DNA from: Cyprinodon diabolis
Lineage: Eukaryota > Chordata > Actinopteri > Cyprinodontiformes > Cyprinodontidae
Assembly (NCBI GenBank): GCA_030533445.1
Contig: JARPUW010000553.1
Coordinates: 558,001-622,000 of the forward strand
Length of the DNA stretch: 64,000 bases
Direction of reading: 5' to 3'
Notes under the pieces: model-generated
Told to the model about the DNA's origin: nothing
The model's input: the letters and a program-made list of their open reading frames with translations, nothing else
Databases searched by the model: none
Program-made: the position numbers and the translations under genes
Shown: positions 36,493 through 48,800 of the stretch, in pieces
Layout of the letters: each line of letters begins with the position of its first letter
How positions within the stretch are numbered: position 1 is the first letter of the stretch

Positions 36493-36507
36493 GGAACCTT
36501 GAGTGCT
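36493..36507 (+). repeat. 15-bp monomer, shared by copies A and B
   Basis: The monomer reads GGAACCTTGAGTGCT, one C short of the consensus. The same deletion is present at 51,148-51,162 in copy B, so it predates the 14.65-kb duplication. It is useful as a marker of ancestry and as one of the few places where length is not a multiple of the modules. Confidence 0.9.
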
Positions 36508-37347
36508 GGAGCCTTGAGTTTCTGGAACCTTGAGCTGCTGGTGCTTCTGGAACCTTGAGCTGCTGGAACCTTGAGCTGCTGGAACCTTGAGCTGCTGGTG
36601 CTTCTGGAACCTTGAGCATCTGGAGCCTTGAGCTTCTGGAACCTTGAGCTGCTGGTGCTTCTGGAACCTTGAGCTGCTGGAACCTTGAGCTGCTGGAACC
36701 TTGAGCTGCTGGTGCTTCTGGAACCTTGAGCATCTGGAGCCTTGAGCTTCTGGAACCTTGAGCTGCTGGAGCCTTGAGCAGCTGGTGCTTCTGGAACCTT
36801 GAGCTGCTGGAACCTTGAGCTGCTGGAACATTGAGCTGCTGGAACTTTGAGCATCTGGAGCCTTGAGCATCTGGAGCCTTGAGCTGCTGGAACCTTGAGC
36901 TTCTGGAACCTTGAGCTGCTGGTGCATCTGGAACCTTGAGCATCTGGAGCCTTGAGCTGCTGGAACCTTGAGCTGCTGGAGCCTTGAGCTGCTGGTGCTT
37001 CTGGAACATTGAGCTGCTGGAACCTTGAGCTTCTGGAACCTCTAGCTTCTGGAGCCTTGAGCTGCTGTAACCCTGAGCTGCTGGAACCTTGAGCTGCTGG
37101 TGCTGCTGGAACCTTGAGCTGCTGGAACCTTGAGCTGCTGGTGCTTCTGGAACCTTGAGCTGCTGGAACCTTGAGCTGCTGGTGGTTCTGGAACCTTGAG
37201 CATCTGGAGCCTTGAGCTTCTGGAACCTTGAGCTGCTGGAGCCTTGAGCTGCTGGTGCTTCTGGAACCTTGAGCTGCTGGAACATTGAGCTGCTGGAACT
37301 TTGAGCATCTGGAGCCTTGAGCATCTGGAGCCTTGAGCTATTGGAAC

Positions 37348-40300
37348 CTATAGCTTCTGGAAACTTGAGCTGCTGGTGCATCTGGAACCTTGAGCATCTG
37401 GAGCCTTGAGCTTCTGGAACCTTGAGCTGCTGGAGCCTTGAGCTGCTGGTGCTTCTGGAACTTTAAACTGCTGGAACCTTGAGCTGCTGCAGCCTTGAGC
37501 TGCTGGTGCTTCTGGAACATTGAGCTGCTGGAACCTTGAGCTTCTGGAACCTCTAGCTTCTGGAGCCTTGAGCTGCTGTAACCCTGAGCTGCTGGAACCT
37601 TGAGCTGCTGGTGCTGCTGGAACCTTGAGCTGCTGGAACCTTGAGCTGCTGGTGCTTCTGGAACCTTCAGCTGCTGGAACCTTGAGCTGCTGGAACCTTG
37701 AGCTGCTGGTGCTTCTGGAACCTTGAGCATCTGGAGCCTTGAGCTTCTGGAACCTTGAGCTGCTGGTGCTTCTGGAACCTTGAGCTGCTGGAGCCTTGAG
37801 CTGCTGGAACTTTGAGCTGCTGGAGCCTTGAGCTGCTGGAACCTTGAGCTGCTGGTGCTTCTGGGACCTTGAGCTGCTGGAACCTTGAGCTGCTGGAACC
37901 TTGAGCTGCTGGAACCTTGAGCTGCTGGTGCTTCTGGAACCTTGAGCTGCTGGAACCTTGAGCTGCTGGTGCTTCTGGAACCTTGAGCATCTGGAGCCTT
38001 GAGCTTCTGGAACCTTGAGCTGCTGGTGCTTCTGGAACCTTGAGCTGCTGGAACCTTGAGCTGCTGGTGCTTCAGGAACCTTGAGCATCTGGAGCCTTGA
38101 GCTTCTGGAACCTTGAGCTGCTGGTGCTTCTGGAACCTTGAGCTGCTGGTGCTGCTGGAACCTTGAGCTGCTGGAACGTTGAGCTGCTGGTGCTTCTGGA
38201 ACCTTCAGCTGCTGGAACCTTGAGCTGCTGGTGCTTCTGGAACCTTGAGCATCTGGAGCCTTGAGCTGCTGGAAACTTGAGCTGCTGGAGCCTTGAGCTG
38301 CTGGAACCTTGAGCTGCTGGTGCTTCTGGAGCTTTGAGCTGCTGGAACCTTGAGCTGCTGGTGCTTCTGGAACCTTGAGCTGCTGGAACCTTGAGCTGCT
38401 GGAACCTTGAACTTCTGGTGCTTCTGGAACCTTGAGCATCTGGAGCCTTGAGCTTCTGGAACCTTGAGCTGCTGGAGCCTTGAGTTTCTGGAACCTTGAG
38501 CTGCTGGTGCTTCTGGAACCTTGAGCTGCTGGAACCTTGAGCTGCTGGAACCTTGAGCTGCTGGTGCTTCTGGAACCTTGAGCATCTGGAGCCTTGAGCT
38601 TCTGGAACCTTGAGCTGCTGGTGCTTCTGGAACCTTGAGCTGCTGGAACCTTGAGCTGCTGGAACCTTGAGCTGCTGGTGCTTCTGGAACCTTGAGCATC
38701 TGGAGCCTCAAGCTTCTGGAACCTTGAGCTGCTGAAGCATTGAGCTGCTGGTGCTTCTGGAACCTTGAGCTGCTGGAACCTTGAGCTGCTGGAACTTTGA
38801 GCTGCTGGAACCTTGAGCTTCTGGAACCTTGAGCTGCTGGTGCATCTGGAACCTTGAGCTTCTGGAGCCTTGAGCTTCTGGAACCTTGAGCTGCTGGAGC
38901 CTTGAGCTGCTGGTGCTTCTGGAACCTTGAGCTGCTGGAGCCTTGAGCTGCTGGTGCTTCTTGAACCTTGAGCTGCTGGAACCTTGAGCTGCTGCAACCT
39001 TGAGCTGCTGGAACCTTGAGCTTCTGGTGCTTCTGGAACCTTGATCTGCTGGAACCTTGAGCTGCTGGTGCTTCTGGAACCTTGAGCATCTGGAGCCTTG
39101 AGCTTCTGGAACCTTGAGCTGCTGGTGCTTCTGGAACCTTGAGCTGCTGGAACCTTGAGCTGCTGGTGCTTCAGGAACCTTGAGCGTCTGGAGCCTTGAG
39201 CTTCTGGAACCTTGAGCTGCTGGTGCTTCTGGAACCTTGAGCTGCTGGAGCCTTGAGCTGCTGGAACCTTGAGCTGCTGGTGCTGCTGGAACCTTGAGCT
39301 GCTGGAACCTTGAGCTGCTGGTGCTTCTGGAACCTTCAGCTGCTGGAACCTTGAGCTGCTGGTGCTTCTGGAACCTTGAGCAACTGGAGCCTTGAGCTGC
39401 TGGAACCTTGAGCTGCTGGAGCCTTGAGCTGCTGGAACCTTGAGCTGCTGGTGCTTCTGGAACTTTGAGCTGCTGGAACCTTGAGCTGCTGGTGCTTCTG
39501 GAACCTTGAGCTGCTGGAACCTTGAGCTGCTGGAACCTATAACTTCTGGTGCTTCTGGAACCTTGAGCATCTGGAGCCTTGAGCTTCTGGAACCTTGAGC
39601 TGCTGGAGCCTTGAGTTTCTGGAACCTTGAGCTGCTGGTGCTTCTGGAACCTTGAGCTGCTGGAACCTTGAGCTGCTGGAACCTTGAGCTGCTGGTGCTT
39701 CTGGAACCTTGAGCATCTGGAGCCTTGAGCTTCTGGAACCTTGAGCTGCTGGTGCTTCTGGAACCTTGAGCTGCTGGAACCTTGAGCTGCTGGAACCTTG
39801 AGCTGCTGGTGCTTCTGGAACCTTGAGCATCTGGAGCCTTGAACTTCTGGAACCTTGAGCTGCTGAAGCATTGAGCTGCTGGTGCTTCTGGAACCTTGAG
39901 CATCTGGAACCTTGAGCTGCTGGAACTTTGAGCTGCTGGAACCTTGAGCTTCTGGAACCTTGAGCTGCTGGTGCATCTGGAACCTTGAGCATCTGGAGCC
40001 TTGAGCTTCTGGAACCTTGAGCTGCTGGTGCTTCTGGAACCTTGAGCTGCTGGAACCTTGAGCTGCTGGAACCTTGAGCTGCTGGAACCTTGAGCTTCTG
40101 GAACCTTGAGCTGCTGGTGCGTCTGGAACCTTGAGCATCTGGAGCCTTGAGCTTCTGGAACCTTGAGCTGCTGGAGCCTTGAGCTGCTGGTGCTTCTGGA
40201 ACCTTGAGCTGCTGGAACCTTGAGCTGCTGCAGCCTTGAGCTGCTGGTGCTTCTGGAACCCTGAGCTGCTGGAATCTTGAGCTGCTGGTGCTGCTGGAAC

Positions 40301-42879
40301 CTTGAGCTGCTGGAACCTTGAGCTGCTGGTGCTTCTGGAACCTTGAGCTGCTGGAACCTTGAGCTGCTGGAACCTTGAGCTGCTGGTGCTTCTGGAACCT
40401 TTAGCATCTGGAGCCTTGAGCTTCTGGAACCTTGAGCTGCTGGTGCTTCTGGAACCTTGAGCTGCTGGAACCTTGAGCTGCTGGAACCTTGAGCTGCTGG
40501 TGCTTCTGGAACCTTGAGCATCTGGAGCCTTGAGCTTCTGGAACCTTGAGCTGCTGGAACCTTGAGCTGCTGGTGCTTCTGGAACCTTGAGCATCTGGAG
40601 CCTTGAGCTTCTGGAACCTTGAGCTGCTGGTGCTTCTGGAACCTTGAGCTGCTGGAACCTTGAGCTGCTGGTGCTTCTGGAACCTTGAGCTGCTGGAACC
40701 TTGAGCTGATGGAACCTTGAGCTGCTGGTGCTTCTGGAACCTTGAGCATCTGGAGCCTTGAGCTTCTGGAACCTTGAGCTGCTGGAACCTTGAGCTGCTG
40801 AAGCATTGAGCTGCTGGTGCTTCTGGAACCTTGAGCATCTGGAACCTTGAGCTGCTGGAACTTTGAGCTGCTGGAACCTTGAGCTTCTGGAACCTTGAGC
40901 TGCTGGTGCATCTGGAACCTTGAGCATCTGGAGCCTTGAGCTTCTGGAACCTTGAGCTGCTGGAGCCTTGAGCTGCTGGTGCTTCTGGAACCTTGAGCTG
41001 CTGGAACCTTGAGCTGCTGGAACCTTGAGCTGCTGGAACCTTGAGCTTCTGGAACCTTGAGCTGCTGGTGCATCTGGAACCTTGAGCATCTGGAGCCTTG
41101 AGCTTCTGGAACCTTGAGCTGCTGGAGCCTTGAGCTGCTGGTGCTTCTGGAACCTTGAGCTGCTGGAACCTTGAGCTGCTGCAGCCTTGAGCTGCTGGTG
41201 CTTCTGGAACCCTGAGCTGCTGGAACCTTGAGCTGCTGGTGCTGCTGGAACCTTGAGCTGCTGGAACCTTGAGCTGCTGGTGCTTCTGGAACCTTGAGCT
41301 GCTGGAACCTTGAGCTGCTGGAACCTTGAGCTGCTGGTGCTTCTGGAACCTTGAGCATCTGGAGCCTTGAGCTTCTGGAACCTTGAGCTGCTGGTGCTTC
41401 TGGAACCTTGAGCTGCTGGAACCTTGAGCTGCTGGAACCTTGAGCTGCTGGAACCTTGAGCTGCTGGTGCTTCTGGAACCTTGAGCATCTGGAGCCTTGA
41501 GCTTCTGGAACCTTGAGCTGCTGGAACCTTGAGCTGCTGGTGCTTCTGGAACCTTGAGCATCTGGAGCCTTGAGCTTCTGGAACCTTGAGCTGCTGGTGC
41601 TTCTGGAACCTTGAGCTGCTGGAACCTTGAGCTGCTGGTGCTTCTGGAACCTTGAGCTGCTGGAACCTTGAGCTGATGGAACCTTGAGCTGCTGGTGCTT
41701 CTGGAACCTTGAGCATCTGGAGCCTTGAGCTTCTGGAACCTTGAGCTGCTGGAACCTTGAGCTGCTGAAGCATTGAGCTGCTGGTGCTTCTGGAACCTTG
41801 AGCATCTGGAACCTTGAGCTGCTGGAACTTTGAGCTGCTGGAACCTTGAGCTTCTGGAACCTTGAGCTGCTGGTGCATCTGGAACCTTGAGCATCTGGAG
41901 CCTTGAGCTTCTGGAACCTTGAGCTGCTGGAGCCTTGAGCTGCTGGTGCTTCTGGAACCTTGAGCTGCTGGAAACTTGAGCTGCTGGAACCTTGAGCTGC
42001 TGGAACCTTGAGCTTCTGGAACCTTGAGCTGCTGGTGCATCTGGAACCTTGAGCATCTGGAGCCTTGAGCTTCTGGAACCTTGAGCTGCTGGAGCCTTGA
42101 GCTGCTGGTGCTTCTGGAACCTTGAGCTGCTGGAACCTTGAGCTGCTGCAGCCTTGAGCTGCTGGTGCTTCTGGAACCCTGAGCTGCTGGAACCTTGAGC
42201 TGCTGGTGCTGCTGGAACCTTGAGCTGCTGGAACCTTGAGCTGCTGGTGCTTCTGGAACCTTGAGCTGCTGGAACCTTGAGCTGCTGGAACCTTGAGCTG
42301 CTGGTGCTTCTGGAACCTTGAGCATCTGGAGCCTTGAGCTTCTGGAACCTTGAGCTGCTGGTGCTTCTGGAACCTTGAGCTGCTGGAACCTTGAGCTGCT
42401 GGAACCTTGAGCTGCTGGAACCTTGAGCTGCTGGTGCTTCTGGAACCTTGAGCATCTGGAGCCTTGAGCTTCTGGAACCTTGAGCTGCTGGAACCTTGAG
42501 CTGCTGGTGCTTCTGGAACCTTGAGCATCTGGAGCCTTGAGCTTCTGGAACCTTGAGCTGCTGGTGCTTCTGGAATCTTGAGCTGCTGGAACCTTGAGCT
42601 GCTGGTGCTTCTGGAACCTTGAGCTGTTGGAACCTTGAGCTGCTGGAACCTTGAGCTGCTGGTGCTTCTGGAACCATGAGCATCTGGAGCCTTGAGCTTC
42701 TGGAACCTTGAGCTGCTGGAGCCTTGAGCTGCTGGCGCTTCTGGAACCTTGAGCTGCTGGAACCTTGAGCTGCTGGTGCTTCTGGAACCTTGAGCTGCTG
42801 GAACCTTGAGCTGCTGGTGCTTCTGGAACCTTGAGCTGCTGGAACCTTGAGCTGCTGGTGCTTCAGGAACCTTGAGCAT
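37348..42879 (-). other. Longest open frame (about 1,843 codons), judged non-coding
   Basis: This is the longest of many minus-strand open frames and stands for all of them; others exceed 1,500 codons, for example 52,860-58,031 and 56,966-61,639. It reads a 16-residue cycle, SSSRFQQLKVPAAQGS, with EAP, KHQ or STS inserted where a 9-bp module occurs. Large frames overlapping it in the other phases read the same peptide family, as a 16-bp stop-free monomer requires. Starts come only from variant units containing CAT on the plus strand, in poor initiation contexts (C or T at -3). I see no signal peptide, domain, promoter, intron or other sequence composition. A real low-complexity protein cannot be excluded without transcript data. 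Confidence 0.8.
40100..42520 (+). repeat. About 0.96-kb tandem repeat, about 2.5 copies
   Basis: A cassette containing CTGCAGCC followed by GGAACCCTGAG and GGTGCTGCT recurs near 40,228, 41,178 and 42,145, that is at spacings of about 951 and 967 bp. GAGCTGATGG at about 40,702 and 41,669, and GAAGCATTGAG at about 40,799 and 41,766, are also 967 bp apart. The matching part of copy B (about 55,170-56,630) holds one cassette fewer, which is the source of its 967-bp shortfall. Copy-number change of a sub-kilobase unit is therefore visible directly between A and B. Confidence 0.82.
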
Positions 42880-45800
42880 CTGGAGCCTTGAGCTTCTGGA
42901 ACCTTGAGCTGCTGGTGCTTCTGGAACCTTGAGCTGCTGGTGCTTCTGGAACCTTGAGCTGCTGGAACCTTGAGCTGCTGGTGCTTCTGGAACCTTGAGC
43001 TGCTGGAACCTTGAGCTGCTGGTGGTTCTGGAACCTTGAGCATCTGGAGCCTATAGCTTCTGGAACCTTGAGCTGCTGGAACCTTGAGCTGCTGGAACCT
43101 TGAGCTGCTGGAACTTTGAGCATCTGGAGCCTTGAGCATCTGGACCCTTGAGCTTCTGGAACCTTGAGCTGCTGGTGCATCTGGAACCTTGAGCATCTGG
43201 AACCTTGAGCTGCTGGAACCTTGAGCTGCTGGAACCTTGAGCTGCTGGTGCTTCTGGAACCTTGAGCATCTGGAGCCTTGAGCTTCTGGAACCTTGAGCT
43301 GCTGGTGCTTCTGGAACCTTGAGCTGCTGGAACCTTGAGCTGCTGGTGCTTCTGGAACCTTGAGCATCTGGAGCCTTGAGCTTCTGGAACCTTGAGCTGC
43401 TGGTGCTTCTGGAACCTTGAGCATGTGGAGCCTTGAGCTACTGGAACCTTGAGCTGCTGGTGCTTCTGGAACCTTGAGCTGCTGGAACTTTGAGCTGCTG
43501 GAACCTTGAGCTGCTGGTGCTTCTGGAACCTTGAGAATCTGGAGCCTTGAGCTTCTGGAACCTTGGGCTGCTGGAGCCTTGAGCTGCTGGCGCTTCTGGA
43601 ACCTTGAGCTGCTGGAACCTTGAGCTGCTGGAACCTTGAGCTGCTGGTGCTTCTGGAACCTTGATCTGCTGGAACCTTGAGCTGCTGGTGCTTCTGGAAC
43701 CTTGAGCTGCTGGTGGTTCTGGAACCTTGAGCTTCTGGAGCCTTGAGCTTCTGGAACCTTGAGCTGCTGGAGCCTTGAGCTGCTGGTGCTTCTGGAACCT
43801 TGAGCTGCTGGAACCTTGAGCTGCTGGAACATTGAGCTGCTGGAACTTTGAGCATCTGGAGCCTTGAGCATCTGGAGCCTTGAGCTGCTGGAACCTTGAG
43901 CTTCTGGAACCTTGAGCTGCTGGTGCATCTGGAACCTTGAGCATCTGGAGCCTTGAGCTTCTGGAGCCTTGAGCATCTGGAGCCTTGAGCTTCTGGAACC
44001 TTGAGCTGCTGGAGCCTTGAGCTGCTGGTGCTTCTGGAACCTTGAGCTGCTGGAACCTTGAGCTGCTGGTGCTTCTGGAACCTTGAGCTGCTGGAACCTT
44101 GAGCTGCTGGAACCTTGAGCTGCTGGTGCTTCTGGAACCTTGAGCATCTGGAGCCTTGAGCTTCTGGAACCTTGAGCTGCTGGAGCCTTGAGCTGCTGGT
44201 GCTTCTGGAACCTTGAGCTGCTGGAACCTTGAGCTGCTGGTGCTTCTGGAACCTTGAGATGCTGGAACCTTGAGCTGCTGGAACCTTGAGCTGCTGGAGC
44301 CTTGAGCTGCTGGTGCTTCTGGAACCTTGAGCTGCTGGAACCTTGAGCTGCTGGAACCTTGAGCTGCTGGTGCTTCTGGAACCTTGAACTGCTGGAACCT
44401 TGAGCTGCTGGTGCTTCTGGAACTTTGAGCTGCTGGAACCTTGAGCTGCTCGAACCTTGAGCTGCTGGTGCTTCTGGAACCTTGAGCATCTGGAGCCTTG
44501 AGCTTCTGGAACCTTGAGCTGCTGGAGCTTTGAGCTGCTGGTGCTTCTGGAACCTTGAGCTGCTGGAACCTTGAGCTGCTGGAACCTTGAGCTGCTGGAA
44601 CTTTGAGCTTCTGGAACCTTGAGCTGCTGGAGCCTTGAGCTGCTGTAACCTTGAGCTGCTGGAACATTGAGCTGCTGGGACCTTGAGCTGCTGGAACCTT
44701 GAGCTGCTGGTGCTTCTGGAACCTTGAGCATCTGGAGCCTTGAGCTTCTGGAACCTTGAGCTGCTGGAGCCTTGAGCTGCTGGTGCTTCTGGAACATTGA
44801 GCTGCTGGAACCTTGAGCTGCTGCAGCCTTGAGCTGCTGGTGCTTCTTGAACCTTGAGCTGCTGGAACCTTGAGCTGCTGGAGCCTTGAACTGCTGGAAC
44901 CTTGAGCTTCTGGAACCTTGAGTTGCTGGAACCTTGAGCTGCTGGTGCTTCTGGAACCTTGAGCTGCTGGAACCTTGAGCTGCTGGAGCCTTGAGCTGCT
45001 GGTGCTTCTGGAACCTTGAGCTGCTGGAACCTTGAGCTGCTGGAACCTTCAGCTGCTGGAACCTTGAGCTGCTGGAACTTTGAGCATCTGGAGCCTTGAG
45101 CTGCTGGAACCTTGAGCTTCTGGGACCTTGAGCTTCTGGAACCTCTAGCTTCTGGAGCCTTGAGCTGCTGTAACCTTGAGCTGCTGGAACCTTGAGCTGC
45201 TGGTGCTGCTGGAACCTTGAGCTGCTGGAACCTTGAGCTGCTGGTGCTTCTGGAACCTTGAGCTGCTGGAACCTTGAGCTGCTGGAACCTTGAGCTGCTG
45301 GTGCTTCTGGAACCTTGAGCTGCTGGAGCCTTGAGCTGCTGGTGCTTCTGGAACCTTGAGCTGCTGGAACCTTGAGCTGCTGCAGCCTTGAGCTGCTGGT
45401 GCTTCTGGAACCTTGAGCTGCGGGAACCTTGAGCTGCTGGTGCTTCTTGAACCTTGAGCTGCTGGAACCTTGAGCTGCTGGAGCCTTGAACTGCTGGAAC
45501 CTTGAGCTGCTGGTGCTTCTGGAACCTTGAGCTGCTTGAACCTTGAGCTGCTGGAGCCTTGAGCTGCTGGTGCTTCTGGAACCTTGAGCTGCTGGAACCT
45601 TGAGCTGCTGGAACCTTCAGCTGCTGGAACCTTGAGCTGCTGGAACTTTGAGCATCTGGAGCCTTGAGCTGCTGGAACCTTGAGCTGCTGGAACCTTGAG
45701 CTTCTGGAACCTCTAGCTTCTGGAGCCTTGAGCTGCTGTAACCTTGAGCTGCTGTAACCTTGAGCTGCTGGAACCTTGAGCTGCTGGTGCTGCTGGAACC

Positions 45801-48800
45801 TTGAGCTGCTGGAACCTTGAGCTGCTGGAACCCTTAGCTGCTGGTGCTTCTGGAACCTTCAGCTGCTGGAACCTTGAGTTGCTGGTGCTTCTGGAACCTT
45901 GAGCATCTGGAGCCTTGAGCTTCTGGAACCTTGATCTGCTGGAGCCTTGAGCTGCTGGTGCTTCTGGAACCTTGATCTGCTGGAGCCTTGAGCTGCTGGT
46001 GCTTCTGGAACCTTGAGCTGCTGGTGCTTCTGGAACCTTGAGCTGCTGGAACCTTGAGCTGCTGGTGCTTCTGGAACCTTGAGCTGCTGGAACCTTGAGC
46101 TGCTGGAACCTTGAGCTGCTGGTGCTTCTGGAACCTTGAGCATCTGGAGCATTGACCTTCTGGAACCTTGAGCTGCTGGAGCCTTGAGCCTCTGGAACCT
46201 TGATCTGCTGGAGCCTTGAGCTGCTGGTGCTTCTGGAACCTTGAGCTGCTGGTGCTTCTGGAACCTTGAGCTGCTGGAACCTTGAGCTGCTGGTGCTTCT
46301 GGAACCTTGAGCTGCTGGAAACTTGAGCTGCTGGAACCTTGAGCTGCTGGTGCTTCTGGAACCTTGAGCATCTGGAGCATTGACCTTCTGGAACCTTGAG
46401 CTGCTGGAGCCTTGAGCTGCTGGTGCTTCTGGAGCCTTGAGCTGCTGGAACATTGAGCTGCTGGAACTTTGAACATCTGGAGCCTTGAGCTTCTGGAACC
46501 TTCAGCTGCTGGAACCTTGAGCTGCTGGAACCTTGAGCTGCTGGTGCTTCTGGAACATTGAGCATCTGGAGCCTTGAGCTGCTGGAACCTTGAGCTGCTG
46601 GAGCCTTGAGCTGCTGGAACCTTGAGCTGCTGGTGCTTCTGGAACCTTGAGCTGCTGGAGCCTTGAGCTGCTGGTGCTTCTGGAACTTTAAACTGCTGGA
46701 ACCTTGAGCTGCTGCAGCCTTGAGCTTCTGGAACCTCTAGCTTCTGGAGCCTTGAGCTGCTGTAACCCTGAGCTGCTGGAACCTTGAGCTGCTGGTGCTG
46801 CTGGAACCTTGAGCTGCTGGAACCTTGAGCTGCTGGTGCTTCTGGAACCTTCAGCTGCTGGAACCTTGAGCTGCTGGAACCTTGAGCTGCTGGTGCTTCT
46901 GGAACCTTGAGCATCTGGAGTCTTGAGCTGCTGGTGCTTCTGGAACCTTGAGCTGCTGGAGCCTTGAGCTGCTGGAACTTTGAGCTGCTGGAGCCTTGAG
47001 CTGCTGGAACCTTGAGCTGCTGGTGCTTCTGGAACCTTGAGCTGCTGGAACCTTGAGCTGCTGGAACCTTGAGCTGCTGGAACCTTGAACTTCTGGTGCT
47101 TCTGGAACCTTGAGCATCTGGAGCCTTGAGCTTCTGGAACCTTGAGCTGCTGGAGCCTTGAGTTTCTGGAACCTTGAGCTGCTGGTGCTTCTGGAACCTT
47201 GAGCTGCTGGAACCTTGAGCTGCTGGAACCTTGAGCTGCTGGTGCTTCTGGAACCTTGAGCATCTGGAGCCTTGAGCTTCTGGAACCTTGAGCTGCTGGT
47301 GCTTCTGGAACCTTGAGCTGCTGGAACCTTGAGCTGCTGGAACCTTGAGCTGCTGGTGCTTCTGGAACCTTGAGCATCTGGAGCCTTGAGCTTCTGGAAC
47401 CTTGAGCTGCTGAAGCATTGAGCTGCTGGTGCTTCTGGAACCTTGAGCTGCTGGAACCTTGAGCTGCTGGAACTTTGAGCTGCTGGAACCTTGAGCTTCT
47501 GGAACCTTGAGCTGCTGGTGCATCTGGAACCTTGAGCTTCTGGATCCTTGAGCTTCTGGAACCTTGAGCTGCTGGTGCTTCTGGAACCTTGAGCTGCTGG
47601 AGCCTTGAGCTGCTGGTGCTTCTTGAACCTTGAGCTGCTGGAACCTTGAGCTGCTGCAACCTTGAGCTGCTGGAACCTTGAGCTGCTGGAACCTTGAGCT
47701 GCTGGAACTTTGAGCATCTGGAGCCTTGAGCATCTGGAGCCTTGAGCTGCTGGACCCTTGAGCTTCTGGAACCTTGAGCTGCTGGTATATCTGGAACCTT
47801 GAACATCTGGAGCCTTGAGCTTCTGGAACCTTGAGCTGCTGGAGCCTTGAGCTGCTGGTGCTTCTGGAACCTTGAGCTGCTGGAACCTTGAGCTGCTGCA
47901 GCCTTGAGCTGCTGGTGCTTCTGGAACCTTGAGCTGCTGGAACCTTGAGCTTCTGGAACCTCTAGCTTCTGGAGCCTTGAGCTGCTGTAACCCTGAGCTG
48001 CTGGAACCTTGAGCTGCTGGTGCTGCTGGAACCTTGAGCTGCTGGAACCTTGAGCTGCTGGTGCTTCTGGAACCTTCAGCTGCTGGAACCTTGAGCTGCT
48101 GGAACCTTGAGCTGCTGGTGCTTCTGGAACCTTGAGCATCTGGAGCCTTGAGCTGCTGGAACCTTGAGCTGCTGGAGCCTTGAGCTGCTGGAACCTTGAG
48201 CTGCTGGTGCTTCTGGAACCTTGAGCTGCTGGAACCTTGAGCTGCTGGTGCTTCTGGAACCTTGAGCTGCTGGAACCTTGAGCTGCTGGAACCTTGAGCT
48301 GCTGGTGCTTCTGGAACCTTGAGCATCTGGAGCCTTGAGCTTCTGGAACCTTGAGCTGCTGGAGCCTTGAGCTTCTGGAACCTTGAGCTGCTGGTGCTTC
48401 TGGAACCTTGAGCTGCTGGAACCTTGAGCTGCTGGAACCTTGAGCTGCTGGTGCTTCTGGAACCTTGAGCATCTGGAGCCTTGAGCTTCTGGAACCTTGA
48501 GCTGCTGGTGCTTCTGGAACCTTGAGCTGCTGGAACCTTGAGCTGCTGGTGCTTCTGGAACCTTGAGCATCTGGAGCCTTGAGCTTCTGGAACCTTGAGC
48601 TGCTGGAGCCTTGGGCTGCTGGCGCTTCTGGAACCTTGAGCTGCTGGACCCTTGAGCTGCTGGAACCTTGAGCTGCTGGTGCTTCTGGAACCTTGAGCTG
48701 CTGGAACCTTGAGCTGCTGGTGCTTCTGGAACCTTGAGCTGCTGGAACCTTGAGCTGCTGGTGGTTCTGGAACCTTGAGCATCTGGAGCCTTGAGCTTCT

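Larger units (their letters stand above)
29273..43927 (+). repeat. 14,655-bp higher-order unit, copy A
   Basis: From 29,273 the array matches itself 14,655 bp downstream. The match begins directly after a mismatch (29,272 t versus 43,927 a), and the end of copy A abuts the start of copy B, so the two are head-to-tail. Paired landmarks include GCGGGAACC (about 30,765/45,420), TTTAAA (32,032/46,687), GAGCTATTGG (34,802/49,457 and 37,335/51,990), a 15-bp monomer (36,493/51,148) and HindIII AAGCTT (38,710/53,365). Only scattered substitutions were seen over the first 9.7 kb, for example g/a at 38,331/52,986. Confidence 0.9.
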
